Part shown: positions 48,203-57,139 of the stretch, piece after piece
How positions within the stretch are numbered: position 1 is the stretch's first letter
Layout of the letters: each line of letters starts with the position of its first letter
Source: Aliivibrio fischeri
Lineage (GTDB): Bacteria; Pseudomonadota; Gammaproteobacteria; Enterobacterales; Vibrionaceae
NCBI RefSeq assembly: GCF_009727955.1
Contig: NZ_WOBR01000004.1
Span: 621,724 to 685,723, forward strand
DNA: 64,000 nt
Direction: 5' to 3'
Notes under the pieces: generated by a model
The model's database searches: none
What the model saw: only the letters and a program-made list of their open reading frames with translations
What the model was told of the DNA's origin: nothing
Program-made: the position numbers and the translations under genes

Positions 48203-48220
48203 ATTAATCAGGAGATAAAA

Positions 48221-48673
48221 ATGAATACTCAAACTTGTAAAGCCATCTCAGCAGAAACGTCATTAGGTTATAAAATTGGGGTCTTTGGTGTCGTACTTAC
48301 CCTACTTTGGATAGGTATTTTTAAATTTACCCCAACAGAAGCGGCAGCTATAGAGCCGTTAGTTGCAAATCACCCTTTAATGGGCTGGATATACGGATTT
48401 ATATCAGCACAAATGGTATCGAATATCATTGGCTTGACTGAAATTTTAATTGCAATAGGACTTATCGCAGGCTTTTTTAACCCTAAAATTGGTTACTATT
48501 CAGGGATCCTTGCTTTACTTACATTTATTGCAACACTTAGCTTTTTAGCAACCACGCCGAATACATGGAAAGTCGTTGATGGCGTATTAACAACCAACTT
48601 CTTTTTACTTAAAGATATTGTGTTTATCTCTGTATCACTACTTGTGATTGAACATAATAAACCACACCTATGA
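48221..48673 (+). CDS. DUF417 membrane protein (YkgB/RclC-like)
   Basis: A 150-residue inner-membrane protein with four helices. The segment IGIFKFTPTEAAAIEPLVANH and the later IGLTEILIAIGLIAG are hallmarks of the DUF417 (YkgB) family. E. coli RclC belongs to it and is part of the reactive-chlorine resistance regulon. An AGGAG ribosome binding site precedes the ATG. It is transcribed divergently from tetR with a perfect operator in front. A role against oxidant or chlorine stress is inferred from family and context. Confidence 0.85.
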   Translation: MNTQTCKAISAETSLGYKIGVFGVVLTLLWIGIFKFTPTEAAAIEPLVANHPLMGWIYGFISAQMVSNIIGLTEILIAIGLIAGFFNPKIGYYSGILALLTFIATLSFLATTPNTWKVVDGVLTTNFFLLKDIVFISVSLLVIEHNKPHL

Positions 48674-48698
48674 TAGATAACCTATTATGATAAAAAAT

Positions 48699-48737
48699 AG
48701 CCTACTCAATTTTCATTGAGCAGGCTGTTCTTTTTTG
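48699..48737 (+). terminator. Terminator after the DUF417 gene
   Basis: AGCCTACTCAA / TTGAGCAGGCT stem with one mismatch, followed by GTTCTTTTTT. Confidence 0.8.
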
Positions 48738-48759
48738 ATATGAGCTAAATTAGCTTGTC

Positions 48760-49752
48760 TTAAAACTGCAGTGAATCACCTTGCTCAGGAAAAATGAAAT
48801 TTACACCTAAGTCATTTGCTTCTGCTAACTGCTTTTTAATAATTACTTTAGGATCTTCACTGTTCTTTAAGCTGTATTTGATGTGGCTTATGGCTACATT
48901 TAGATCTTTTAGAGAACCCTTGCCATTCATGTCTTCAAGCACACTTAATTCTTTAACTAACCAGTTTGGCGTTAAATGTCCAAATAAAGATTTATCTGGG
49001 GTTTCGTTGGTAAAAGAAACTTCAATAATAATCCCCTTTAACTTCCCTTGTTTTACAAAAGGAGCTAAAACAGACCATGCAGTCCTCATTGCCGAGCTTT
49101 TCTCTACTTCATCAGGTCCTGTATCACCAAAATAAGCAAATACATCCCCTTCACTGTCTTTTAGAATAAATACCGTAGATTGCCCACCAGAATGAGACAA
49201 AGGCAATGACATCACACTCATTGTAGTTTCAGCTATCAGACTCCAAACACCCGGTTGAAGATCCACATAATTGTATTTGTTCAGTTTAAAGCCTTCACCT
49301 TTGTTACCAAAATTAGGCCATGCTGACCAATTAAAGTAATTCTTCATGAGATCTTTATTTGTCGCAGCTAATCCATATATCGGTTTTTTACTGTCATCAG
49401 GAGAAGAGATAATTAGACCGGCAACATGGTCTAAATGAGCATGACTGATAAAGTAGCCCTTAATCTTATCCTTTAATAGGTAACCAACTTTGGTGTAAGG
49501 AGAACTGTCTGGCACAGTAATATCTTTAAATGCTCCTTTCTGCTCTGAAACAATTAATCCATTAACAACAGAGCCTGCATCAAGCATAACAAAATTAGAA
49601 TCCGCCTCACTTTTAATTAAAAAAGCCGTTAAATTACCATCTTGGATCCCACCTTTACTCCCTAACGTAACGGTATCAAAACTCCCAGACTGAGCCGAAA
49701 AAGAAAAAACAGACAAACACGTAAATAACACTGCTAATTTATTTTTAAACAT
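48760..49752 (-). CDS. cpdP: Periplasmic 3',5'-cyclic-nucleotide phosphodiesterase, class II (CpdP)
   Basis: A 330-residue exported enzyme of the class II phosphodiesterase group, with the metal motif His104-x-His106-x-Asp108-His109 (SHAHLDH). From the ATG at 49752 (AAGG ribosome binding site) it has a signal peptide of about 22 residues; a longer reading adds 64 unlikely residues. The length and type match V. fischeri CpdP, the periplasmic enzyme that lets the bacterium use external cAMP as carbon, nitrogen and phosphate source. It lies between the TetR regulon and a LacI-type gene without close partners. Confidence 0.9.
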   Translation of the reverse strand: MFKNKLAVLFTCLSVFSFSAQSGSFDTVTLGSKGGIQDGNLTAFLIKSEADSNFVMLDAGSVVNGLIVSEQKGAFKDITVPDSSPYTKVGYLLKDKIKGYFISHAHLDHVAGLIISSPDDSKKPIYGLAATNKDLMKNYFNWSAWPNFGNKGEGFKLNKYNYVDLQPGVWSLIAETTMSVMSLPLSHSGGQSTVFILKDSEGDVFAYFGDTGPDEVEKSSAMRTAWSVLAPFVKQGKLKGIIIEVSFTNETPDKSLFGHLTPNWLVKELSVLEDMNGKGSLKDLNVAISHIKYSLKNSEDPKVIIKKQLAEANDLGVNFIFPEQGDSLQF

Positions 49753-49955
49753 ATCCAACCTTAAATAATACTGCACACCCTTGTGCTCAATCAGATAATA
49801 CAATGAGATAAATGAATGATGTATTAAATATTTAAGACTATTGATAGGAAGGTAATTATAAGCGGTATGCTCCACAGAATTTGATAGTTCTAACATCTTT
49901 ATCGAAAAATCCACGCTACACTCCGACTTAATGTTAATCACCATAAGTAGTAATC

Positions 49956-50978
49956 ATGGCGACAATCAGTGACGTTGCAAAGTTAGCAAGAGTTTCTACC
50001 GCTACCGTTTCCCGCGTAATCAATAATTCCGCTTATGTTGAACCAGTGACTCTTGAGCGAGTACAAAGTGCCATTCGTGAACTCAACTATCAACGAGATG
50101 CAAGAGCCAGCGCCTTAGCTAAAAAAACAAATAATACCCTCGGATTATTAACCGGCAACCTAGCAGATCCTTTCTTTGCCCTAATAGCCAAACACGTGGA
50201 AGAAGTCGCACGTAAACATAAATGCCAATTAGTCGTGGTAAGCGGAGGTCATGATGCACAGCGAGAAAAAGAAGGGTTGGATTTTTTGATAAGCCAAGGA
50301 TGTGAAGCCATGGTGGTGCACGCAAAAATGCTAGATGATGCCACCCTATTACGATACAGCGCTCAACTCCCTTCGATGGTATTGCTTAACCGTACCATTC
50401 CACAAATATCAAACCGCTCTGTCTATATTGATAATAGAGCTGGCGCCAAAGAATCTGTGGCTCATTTGATTTCACAAGGTCACCGCAAGATCGCCTGTGT
50501 CACCAGTGATCTTCCTATTGAAGATAGAACAGAACGACTTAACGGTTACCGCGATGCCATGGCAGAAGCCAACATTACCATTGAACCTAACTGGATAATA
50601 AATCAGAACTTTAGCGAACAAGGCGGAGAACTTGCCGGTGAACAATTATTGACTCAATGCCCAGAAGTCACAGCTGTGGTTACCTTTAACGATGTAATGG
50701 CCGCAGGTTTAATGGCTAATTTACATGAAAACAATATTCGTGTACCTGACGATATTTCTATTATTGGGTTTGACGATGTTTTATTGGCTCGATACCTCTA
50801 CCCTCGCTTAACCACAATGCACAACCCTATTGATGAAATGTCGAGCTATGCTGCTGATTTAGCGTTAAAAATAAAAAACACTGGCTATGTTCCACCATCT
50901 AATCATCGCTTTAATGCCAGCTTGGTCGAGCGACAAACCGTTATACCTTTTTCAGATAAACAAGCCCTAAAAGTGTGA
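49956..50978 (+). CDS. LacI family transcriptional regulator
   Basis: A 340-residue repressor. The N-terminal LacI helix-turn-helix (TISDVAKLARVSTATVSRVI) and hinge helix are followed by a periplasmic-binding-like ligand domain of the GalR/PurR type (GLLTGNLADPFF, GFDDVLLARY). It stands before an NhaC-type transporter and a PatB/MalY enzyme on the same strand. A perfect LacI-type palindrome lies between them. The effector is not evident; MalI, which controls malY in E. coli, is a related arrangement. Confidence 0.9.
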   Translation: MATISDVAKLARVSTATVSRVINNSAYVEPVTLERVQSAIRELNYQRDARASALAKKTNNTLGLLTGNLADPFFALIAKHVEEVARKHKCQLVVVSGGHDAQREKEGLDFLISQGCEAMVVHAKMLDDATLLRYSAQLPSMVLLNRTIPQISNRSVYIDNRAGAKESVAHLISQGHRKIACVTSDLPIEDRTERLNGYRDAMAEANITIEPNWIINQNFSEQGGELAGEQLLTQCPEVTAVVTFNDVMAAGLMANLHENNIRVPDDISIIGFDDVLLARYLYPRLTTMHNPIDEMSSYAADLALKIKNTGYVPPSNHRFNASLVERQTVIPFSDKQALKV

Positions 50979-51000
50979 TGAACATCTTAGGTAACAATCC

Positions 51001-51018
51001 CATGTAAGCGCTTACATG
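51001..51018. promoter_or_regulatory. LacI-type operator before the NhaC gene
   Basis: CATGTAAGCGCTTACATG is a perfect 18-base palindrome with the central CG of LacI/GalR family operators, 97 bases before the transporter start. Confidence 0.8.
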
Positions 51019-51114
51019 AGTGCGTTACCTATCTCTCATATTCTAATTAATAGAACTCTTATTATGACCTCATAAAAACAAAACAACCCTACATCTGTTT
51101 ACGAGGAATACAAA

Positions 51115-52569
51115 ATGACACAATCAAAGCCTCTACCATCATTTGCACTCGCAATAGCACCTATTGCAGTCATGTTTGGTCTACTTGCTATTGGATACGG
51201 CCTATTTGGTCTACAAATTGAAGCCCTACTGCTTACTTCAGCAACCTTCACCGGTTTTATCGCTTATAAAATGGGATACAACTGGGATGAAATAATGAAT
51301 GCCATTGTTGAGAAATTAGCGAAAGCAATGCCAGTTATCTTAATTTTAGTCTCGGTTGGTGGTCTAATCGCAAGTTGGATGATCAGTGGCACTATCCCCT
51401 ACATGGTTTATTGGGGATTAAAAGTTATTAGCCCTCAATATATTTTAATCGCTGCTTTCTTTGTTACCAGTGTGGTTTCTGTGTGTACTGGTACATCATG
51501 GGGATCTGCAGGAACAGTAGGTGTTGCGTTAATGGGTGTAGCAGCAGGTCTTGACGTATCCTTGGCGGCAGCTGCTGGCGCGGTGGTTTCTGGCGCTTAC
51601 TTTGGTGATAAAATCTCCCCTCTTTCTGATTCAACAAACTTTGCACCTATTGTTTCTGGCACTACATTATATGAACACATCCAACATATGCTTTATACCA
51701 CGCTACCAGGCTTTGTTATTGCTTCTGTTGTCTTCTTCTTTGCTGGTCAATACGGTGATATTACAAATGTGAGCGAACCTCAAAAAGTAGTTGATATCAT
51801 TGCTGGCTTGGACAGTTTATATAACTTCAGCATTCTATTAATTGTGCCACCAATCATGATCTTATGGGGCGCATTCACGAAAAAACCAGTACTTCCTCTG
51901 ATGCTTGCAGCCTCTGCCCTTGCTCTACTTATCGGTGTATTTCTACAAGGCTTCAGCTTACAACAAGCACTGCAAGCGTTTGTTAATGGTTTCAATATCG
52001 ATATGTTGAACACTAACGGTCACACAACAGATGGTTTAGTTCCAGATATTGCAAAACTGCTTAATCGTGGTGGCCTGTTCTCTATGATGAGCACCATTCT
52101 TCTTGTATTTTGTGCCTTTGCTTTTGCGGGAATTTTAAGTCTAACAGGTGCATTAAATGTGGTTCTAGGCCGCTTCTTACATCTTATTCACAGCACTGGT
52201 CAGTTAATTCTATCAACTGTGATTGCTACGATTACTGTGGTATTCACAACATCTGATGGCAAACTTGCCTTATTAATCCCAGGTGAATTATTTCAAAACG
52301 CTTATCGCAAAATGGGATTAGATACAAAAAACCTTTCAAGAACCATTGAAGATGCCGGCACCATTATCGAACCACTGGTTCCGTGGACTGCAGCAGGTAT
52401 TTACATGGCAAGCACACTAGGCGTAGCAACGCTTGATTACCTACCATGGGCAATTCAATGTTACACCGGCGTGATTTTCGCCATCATTTATGGTTTCACA
52501 GGCTTTGGTATTGCAAAAGCACCAGTAACTCAAGACAACGACTCACTATCTCCAGTTGACGTAAAATAA
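51115..52569 (+). CDS. NhaC family Na+/H+ antiporter-like transporter
   Basis: A 484-residue inner-membrane protein with about eleven helices and the NhaC-type SWGSAGTVGVALMGVAAGL and GDKISPLSDSTNFAP motifs. Members range from sodium/proton antiporters to sodium-coupled amino acid carriers. The neighbouring PatB/MalY gene, which starts 9 bases later, makes uptake of a sulfur amino acid or related compound plausible. A TACGAGGA ribosome binding site precedes the ATG. Control by the upstream LacI-type repressor through the palindrome is likely. Confidence 0.88.
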   Translation: MTQSKPLPSFALAIAPIAVMFGLLAIGYGLFGLQIEALLLTSATFTGFIAYKMGYNWDEIMNAIVEKLAKAMPVILILVSVGGLIASWMISGTIPYMVYWGLKVISPQYILIAAFFVTSVVSVCTGTSWGSAGTVGVALMGVAAGLDVSLAAAAGAVVSGAYFGDKISPLSDSTNFAPIVSGTTLYEHIQHMLYTTLPGFVIASVVFFFAGQYGDITNVSEPQKVVDIIAGLDSLYNFSILLIVPPIMILWGAFTKKPVLPLMLAASALALLIGVFLQGFSLQQALQAFVNGFNIDMLNTNGHTTDGLVPDIAKLLNRGGLFSMMSTILLVFCAFAFAGILSLTGALNVVLGRFLHLIHSTGQLILSTVIATITVVFTTSDGKLALLIPGELFQNAYRKMGLDTKNLSRTIEDAGTIIEPLVPWTAAGIYMASTLGVATLDYLPWAIQCYTGVIFAIIYGFTGFGIAKAPVTQDNDSLSPVDVK

Positions 52570-52578
52570 GGCTATCTC

Positions 52579-53751
52579 ATGACAACTTCTTTTGACTGCA
52601 TTCACAACCGTTGTAACACAGGCTCATTAAAATGGGATTTCATGAAAGAAAAACTCGGATTAGATGGCACAGACCGACTACCTATGTGGGTGTCTGATTA
52701 CGATTTTCAAGCGCCACCACACGTATTAGAAGCACTTCATAATCGCATTGACCATGGTATTTTTGGTTATGCAGAACGTAATGATGACTACTACCAAGCG
52801 ATCATCACTTGGTATCAAGAGCAGCATCATATTCACATTGAAAAAGAATGGATAACAACCGTACACGGTGTATTACCTGGGCTTTCAATGGCAATTCAGC
52901 TACTGACTGAAACCAATGACAAAGTGGTAATGCAAACACCGGGCTATGGCTCGTTTCGTAAAATCGTTGAATTTAATGACCGAGTATTGGTTGAGAACCC
53001 ATTAATTGAGCAGCAAGGAAACTACACTATCGACCTTGCTCATTTAGAATCTTGTTTTCAGCAAGGCGCTAAAGTAATGATCTTCTGTAACCCTCACAAC
53101 CCTGTTGGTAAAGCATGGTCAAAAGAAGAGATAACCGCTGTAGCAGAGCTATGTCATCAATACGATGTGTGGCTACTAAGTGATGAGATCTGGGGCGATT
53201 TAGCAATGGGAGATAACATTTACCATTCAGCGTTATCATTACCAGAAAATCTACAACAAAAACTGATTGTCGCTACGGCGGCGAGTAAAACATTTGGTTT
53301 GTCTTCTGTGCGTATTTCTAATTTCATGATCCCAAATCAAGAATTAAAAGCACGTTTAGTTCGCCGTTTAGATGCTCATGGTATGGATGTTTATAATAGT
53401 TTGGCAATGTGTGCAGCAACCGCCGCTTATCAAACTTCAGCGCCTTGGTTAAATGAACTGAAAACCTATCTACAAGAGAACATTACTACACTAGCAACTT
53501 TTATTGAAAGCGAACTGCCAGAGCTACGCTTTACCCCACCAGAAGCGGGTTATTTAGCATGGGTAGATTGCCGAGAGCTTGAACTAACAGATAAAGAACT
53601 AGAGCGTAAATTAGTAGAAGCTGGGATAGTTCCAAGCATGGGGATTGCGTTTGGCAATGAAGGTTCAGGATTTATTCGCTTAAATCTAGGTTGCCCTCGC
53701 GAAGTACTTATTCAAGCAATGCAACGAATTAAAGTCGCACTGAGTAGCTAA
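52579..53751 (+). CDS. PatB/MalY family PLP-dependent C-S lyase or aminotransferase
   Basis: A 390-residue fold-type I PLP enzyme. Lys237 in the ATAASKTFGLSS motif should hold PLP, with Asp202 (SDEIWGDL) and the NPHNPVGKAW segment around the cofactor. The start FDCIHNRCNTGSLKWD resembles MalY/PatB cystathionine beta-lyases, which cleave cystathionine and similar thioethers to ammonia, pyruvate and a thiol. It is operonic with the NhaC-type transporter. A catabolic role for an imported sulfur amino acid is an inference. Confidence 0.88.
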   Translation: MTTSFDCIHNRCNTGSLKWDFMKEKLGLDGTDRLPMWVSDYDFQAPPHVLEALHNRIDHGIFGYAERNDDYYQAIITWYQEQHHIHIEKEWITTVHGVLPGLSMAIQLLTETNDKVVMQTPGYGSFRKIVEFNDRVLVENPLIEQQGNYTIDLAHLESCFQQGAKVMIFCNPHNPVGKAWSKEEITAVAELCHQYDVWLLSDEIWGDLAMGDNIYHSALSLPENLQQKLIVATAASKTFGLSSVRISNFMIPNQELKARLVRRLDAHGMDVYNSLAMCAATAAYQTSAPWLNELKTYLQENITTLATFIESELPELRFTPPEAGYLAWVDCRELELTDKELERKLVEAGIVPSMGIAFGNEGSGFIRLNLGCPREVLIQAMQRIKVALSS

Positions 53752-53775
53752 GTGAATAACCATCACGTCTAAAAC

Positions 53776-53803
53776 AAAAAGCCGCTAAATTCAGCGGCTT
53801 TTT
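53776..53803 (+). terminator. Terminator of the NhaC-PatB operon
   Basis: AAAAAGCCGCT / AGCGGCTTTTT perfect 11-base stem with a 6-base loop. It marks the left edge of the phosphonate-type cluster. Confidence 0.9.
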
Positions 53804-53876
53804 ATCATCATGCTACTATTTGAGCTATTTCTTACTATACCCAATAAGTTAATACTCATCGTTCAGTCCCCACTCA

Positions 53877-54824
53877 TCAATTCAGTATTTCTATATCAGC
53901 GAACTGATTATTGATATAATTGGTTCCTGGAATATACCCACCATTACTTTCTATAATGTGAATAAATTCATCCATACGAATTTTAAACTCACTTAATTGA
54001 ATAAACTTGCTTATATCGAGGACAAATAAAAAATCTCCTTTCTTGTTTACATCAGCCTCTTCCATATGAAGACTTGTACCTGTAATCTGCGTCGAAAAAG
54101 CAGAACCTGACAATACTGAGCTGAATATATCGATCATACAGCCTAAAGCAAAACCTTTATAACCTCCCAATGGAGATAGAGTGCCTTTAAGTGCCTCAAT
54201 TGCGCAAGTGGTTGGATTTCCATATTCATCCAATGCCCAAGATACTGGAATATCTAATTCTGCATCCTTATATTCTTTTATTTTTCCTCGTGCAACATTT
54301 GTCGAACTCATATCTATAACTACGGGATCTTTTGATGATGGCGCTCCGAATGCAAATGGGTTAGTCCCAATTGTGGCATTTAATGAATTTGGAGCAGCCA
54401 TTGCGGGGGAGCTACTACTGCATATAAAACCAATCATATTATTGTTAGCTATATATCTAACGTAATGACTTAATGAAAATAAATGATTTGATGAACGTAA
54501 AGATATTGCTGCTGTTCCATATTTCTTCGCTTTTTTTATTGCTATATCAATAGCCTGTTTCGCTACTATTGGTCCTATAGAATTCTGTCCATCCAGTATC
54601 GTTATTGACCTTTCATCATGAATAATAGGAGCCTGTGCTATATAACATTCACTATTAATCACATCAAATATATTCTTTGCATGTTTTATCCCGTGGGATT
54701 TATCACCGCGTTGCTCTGAAGAAATTAAAACATCAGTAACCCAATTTGCATCATCCCAAGCCAATCCTGAAGCTATGAATTTTTTTATTAATCGTTCTTT
54801 TACTTCATTGTATGAAACTTTCAT
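53877..54824 (-). CDS. Ldh2/malate-lactate dehydrogenase family oxidoreductase
   Basis: A 315-residue NAD(P)-dependent 2-hydroxyacid dehydrogenase of the Ldh2 (YjmC/AllD) family, slightly short for it. Family marks are SEQRGDKSHG (residues 36-45), SSNHLFSLSHY with likely catalytic His114, and LSPLGGYKGFALG near 225. In related enzymes I recall an Arg three residues after SHG for substrate carboxylate binding; here that place reads His. Last gene of the pepM operon, 12 bases after the ATP-grasp gene. The simplest role is reducing phosphonopyruvate to phosphonolactate (inference). Confidence 0.8.
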   Translation of the reverse strand: MKVSYNEVKERLIKKFIASGLAWDDANWVTDVLISSEQRGDKSHGIKHAKNIFDVINSECYIAQAPIIHDERSITILDGQNSIGPIVAKQAIDIAIKKAKKYGTAAISLRSSNHLFSLSHYVRYIANNNMIGFICSSSSPAMAAPNSLNATIGTNPFAFGAPSSKDPVVIDMSSTNVARGKIKEYKDAELDIPVSWALDEYGNPTTCAIEALKGTLSPLGGYKGFALGCMIDIFSSVLSGSAFSTQITGTSLHMEEADVNKKGDFLFVLDISKFIQLSEFKIRMDEFIHIIESNGGYIPGTNYINNQFADIEILN

Positions 54825-54836
54825 TCTTCGCTCCTA

Positions 54837-55841
54837 CTAATTGTGTTCATGATAAATTCGGTTATATATCATGTCAGCCATTAGTTTAGGAATGTCCGAA
54901 TCTAATAATGATGTGAAACCAAGACAATTACAGTTTATTTCTGATATAAGGAATTTGTCATTTTCCATACCCCTTATAAAATCAATACTCCAAATTAATG
55001 GCGCAGGTCTTGAGTCATTTAGCTTTGTTAGGATTGTCTCAATGTTATTAGTAACAAGATCAATCAAAATAGGATGTTTGGACACATCTTCATATCTATA
55101 TTCTGAACCTGAGTGCAAGGTCGTAGAAAAGTTAAAATCACCTTTTGTCGGTTTTTTATGAATAACATAGCATGGGGTATTGCCAATCAAGAGAACACGA
55201 TACTCACCCTCTTTGATTCCAGATAAAAATGGCATATTAACAACAACGCCTGAATCAAAGTTAACATAATTATCAATAAAATCATTTATATGTATATTCT
55301 GTGTTCGGTTGTTTTGTGCATCGGTCACTCTTATCTTTGATTCTGAGCTATCAACGAGACCTAATCTGAAAATGCCTTTTCCGCTAGAACCTCTATTTTG
55401 TTTAAAAACCCTATCAGAATTCAGACTTTCAATATCAAAATCTTCAATAAGTTCTTTTTTGTCTTTATATATTCTCACGTCATCAGGAACCAATCCTGTA
55501 CCTACTAACTTACAGAGCGATGACTTAGAACCAAGCGCTAATAAAGTACTTGGGGGTTCTATTCCTACTATTCCTTCATTAATAAGGTTATCTAAGAAAT
55601 CAAAATAGGTTTGTTCCCCAGTAGTTAATTTCCCCGGGTTAACTCTTGATATGTAAGCTACGCAATTTTTTCTCATAAAATCAAATATTTTATCCTTTTC
55701 ACTTAGTGTGAAATGTATAGCTTTACAATTGATACCTATATCTTGAACGGCTTTAATTATCGGTGCTGTATCTTTTCTAAAGCCAGTCTCATCCTTATTT
55801 TTATCTTCACTAGCTTCCAAAATGATCACGTATTTATTCAT
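54837..55841 (-). CDS. ATP-grasp family ligase
   Basis: A 334-residue protein with an ATP-grasp architecture: the nucleotide loop FKQNRGSSGKGIFRL near residues 145-160 and the metal-binding Glu-x-Asn of SEINCNCLGFTS near 308. It resembles the uncharacterised Cj0069-type group. ATP-grasp ligases join a carboxylate, via an acyl phosphate, to an amine or other nucleophile. In known phosphonate pathways they build phosphonopeptides. The ATG at 55841 has a TTGAGGT ribosome binding site; a TTG four codons upstream is rejected. It follows the permease by 8 bases. Confidence 0.75.
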   Translation of the reverse strand: MNKYVIILEASEDKNKDETGFRKDTAPIIKAVQDIGINCKAIHFTLSEKDKIFDFMRKNCVAYISRVNPGKLTTGEQTYFDFLDNLINEGIVGIEPPSTLLALGSKSSLCKLVGTGLVPDDVRIYKDKKELIEDFDIESLNSDRVFKQNRGSSGKGIFRLGLVDSSESKIRVTDAQNNRTQNIHINDFIDNYVNFDSGVVVNMPFLSGIKEGEYRVLLIGNTPCYVIHKKPTKGDFNFSTTLHSGSEYRYEDVSKHPILIDLVTNNIETILTKLNDSRPAPLIWSIDFIRGMENDKFLISEINCNCLGFTSLLDSDIPKLMADMIYNRIYHEHN

Positions 55842-55849
55842 AACTAACC

Positions 55850-57139
55850 TCAAATATTGCTGTATATGATTGATAAAATTACAATAAGTATGGTTGGGAC
55901 AATATTTCTTAGTATTATGCTAGATAGTGTAACTCCAGAAATTTGGGAGCATAATAATGTAGTTGGAGATACAGGGGATATTGTTCTTCCTATTCCTGAT
56001 ATCATTTGCATCGATGTAAATGTTGAACTGAACTGATTCATCGATACGATTTTAAATTTTGACATTATTGACGTTATTGTAATAAAAGAGACCGTTCCAG
56101 AACCAAGCAAAGTACAAAATAACACGATAGCCAATAATAATACTGATGATAAAATAATCGGGTTTATAGAACCTAAAGACATATGGCTATAAATATTAAT
56201 AATACTTTCTATCGGTAACGAATTGACTAGAAATTTACCGCCAACAATGACAGATACGATAAAGAAAAATGAGTTACTAATGCTAGTTAAAAAGAAAGAT
56301 AATTGTTCTTTAACATTAAATTTATTGGATTTTAGATCTAAAATAAACGAGATTGAAATACATATCATCCCAATAGTCCAAAGTGGCAAGTTTAGTTTAG
56401 TGAATAGATGTTCAGGTAAAATAAGAAATAACGGAAGTAACGGTAGCAGTGCCGTAAATATACTGATTTTATGCTGATAATCTTGATTATCTGTTAATGA
56501 TTTTTCATCGTTATCATTAGTCAAACGGTTATCGAGGTAACGTTGCCAGAAGTAATGGCTAATTGCACCGACAATAGCGATACCAATAAATAAAAATAAT
56601 TGTCCATTAATAACATAATCATTTATTAATCTATTTTGCTCTTCAGCCATAAAAATAGTACTCGATTTTAAGTGACCAAATTCTATTACTCCAACTGAAG
56701 CGATCATTCCCGCTGCACCTTCTTTACTTATTCCCTTAGATATCAGTATAGGGAATACAGTAGACATATATATCATGGATAGAGCTGACGCGGATGTGAT
56801 TACTGTGCTTAATGCTAATCCTATTAAATAAAACATAGCAAGGATTAAGTATCTATCTTTTATTTTACTTATTGGTTTATAAACGAGTAATACTAAATCT
56901 TTTGTTGCCCCATTTTTATTAACATATTCAGAGAACGCTATAATAACAACAATATTTAAACCGATAGATAAAAAAACAGAGCTTAATGCATTAGAGAAAT
57001 TTAAAGCGATTTCTCGTAATTCTACGCCATTCAACAAGGAAGCAACAACCCCTAGCAATATAAAAATCAAAGGTATGTATTTTCTCTTATATATTAGAGA
57101 TAAAATCATTAATGTTAATATAAATATAGACATAAGCAT
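55850..57139 (-). CDS. DcuC-like anion permease
   Basis: A 429-residue inner-membrane protein with about twelve helices and a polar central loop (about residues 205-225, DNRLTNDNDEKSLTDNQDYQ). The Ser/Thr/Gly-rich turns (TVITSASALSMIYMS, LLGSGTVSFITITS and GIGRTISPVSPTTLL) resemble the DcuC/C4-dicarboxylate and related families. Its ATG overlaps the pepM stop (TAATG). A phosphonocarboxylate would look like a dicarboxylate to such a carrier, so export or uptake of the pathway product is plausible; direction cannot be told. Confidence 0.75.
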   Translation of the reverse strand: MLMSIFILTLMILSLIYKRKYIPLIFILLGVVASLLNGVELREIALNFSNALSSVFLSIGLNIVVIIAFSEYVNKNGATKDLVLLVYKPISKIKDRYLILAMFYLIGLALSTVITSASALSMIYMSTVFPILISKGISKEGAAGMIASVGVIEFGHLKSSTIFMAEEQNRLINDYVINGQLFLFIGIAIVGAISHYFWQRYLDNRLTNDNDEKSLTDNQDYQHKISIFTALLPLLPLFLILPEHLFTKLNLPLWTIGMICISISFILDLKSNKFNVKEQLSFFLTSISNSFFFIVSVIVGGKFLVNSLPIESIINIYSHMSLGSINPIILSSVLLLAIVLFCTLLGSGTVSFITITSIMSKFKIVSMNQFSSTFTSMQMISGIGRTISPVSPTTLLCSQISGVTLSSIILRNIVPTILIVILSIIYSNI

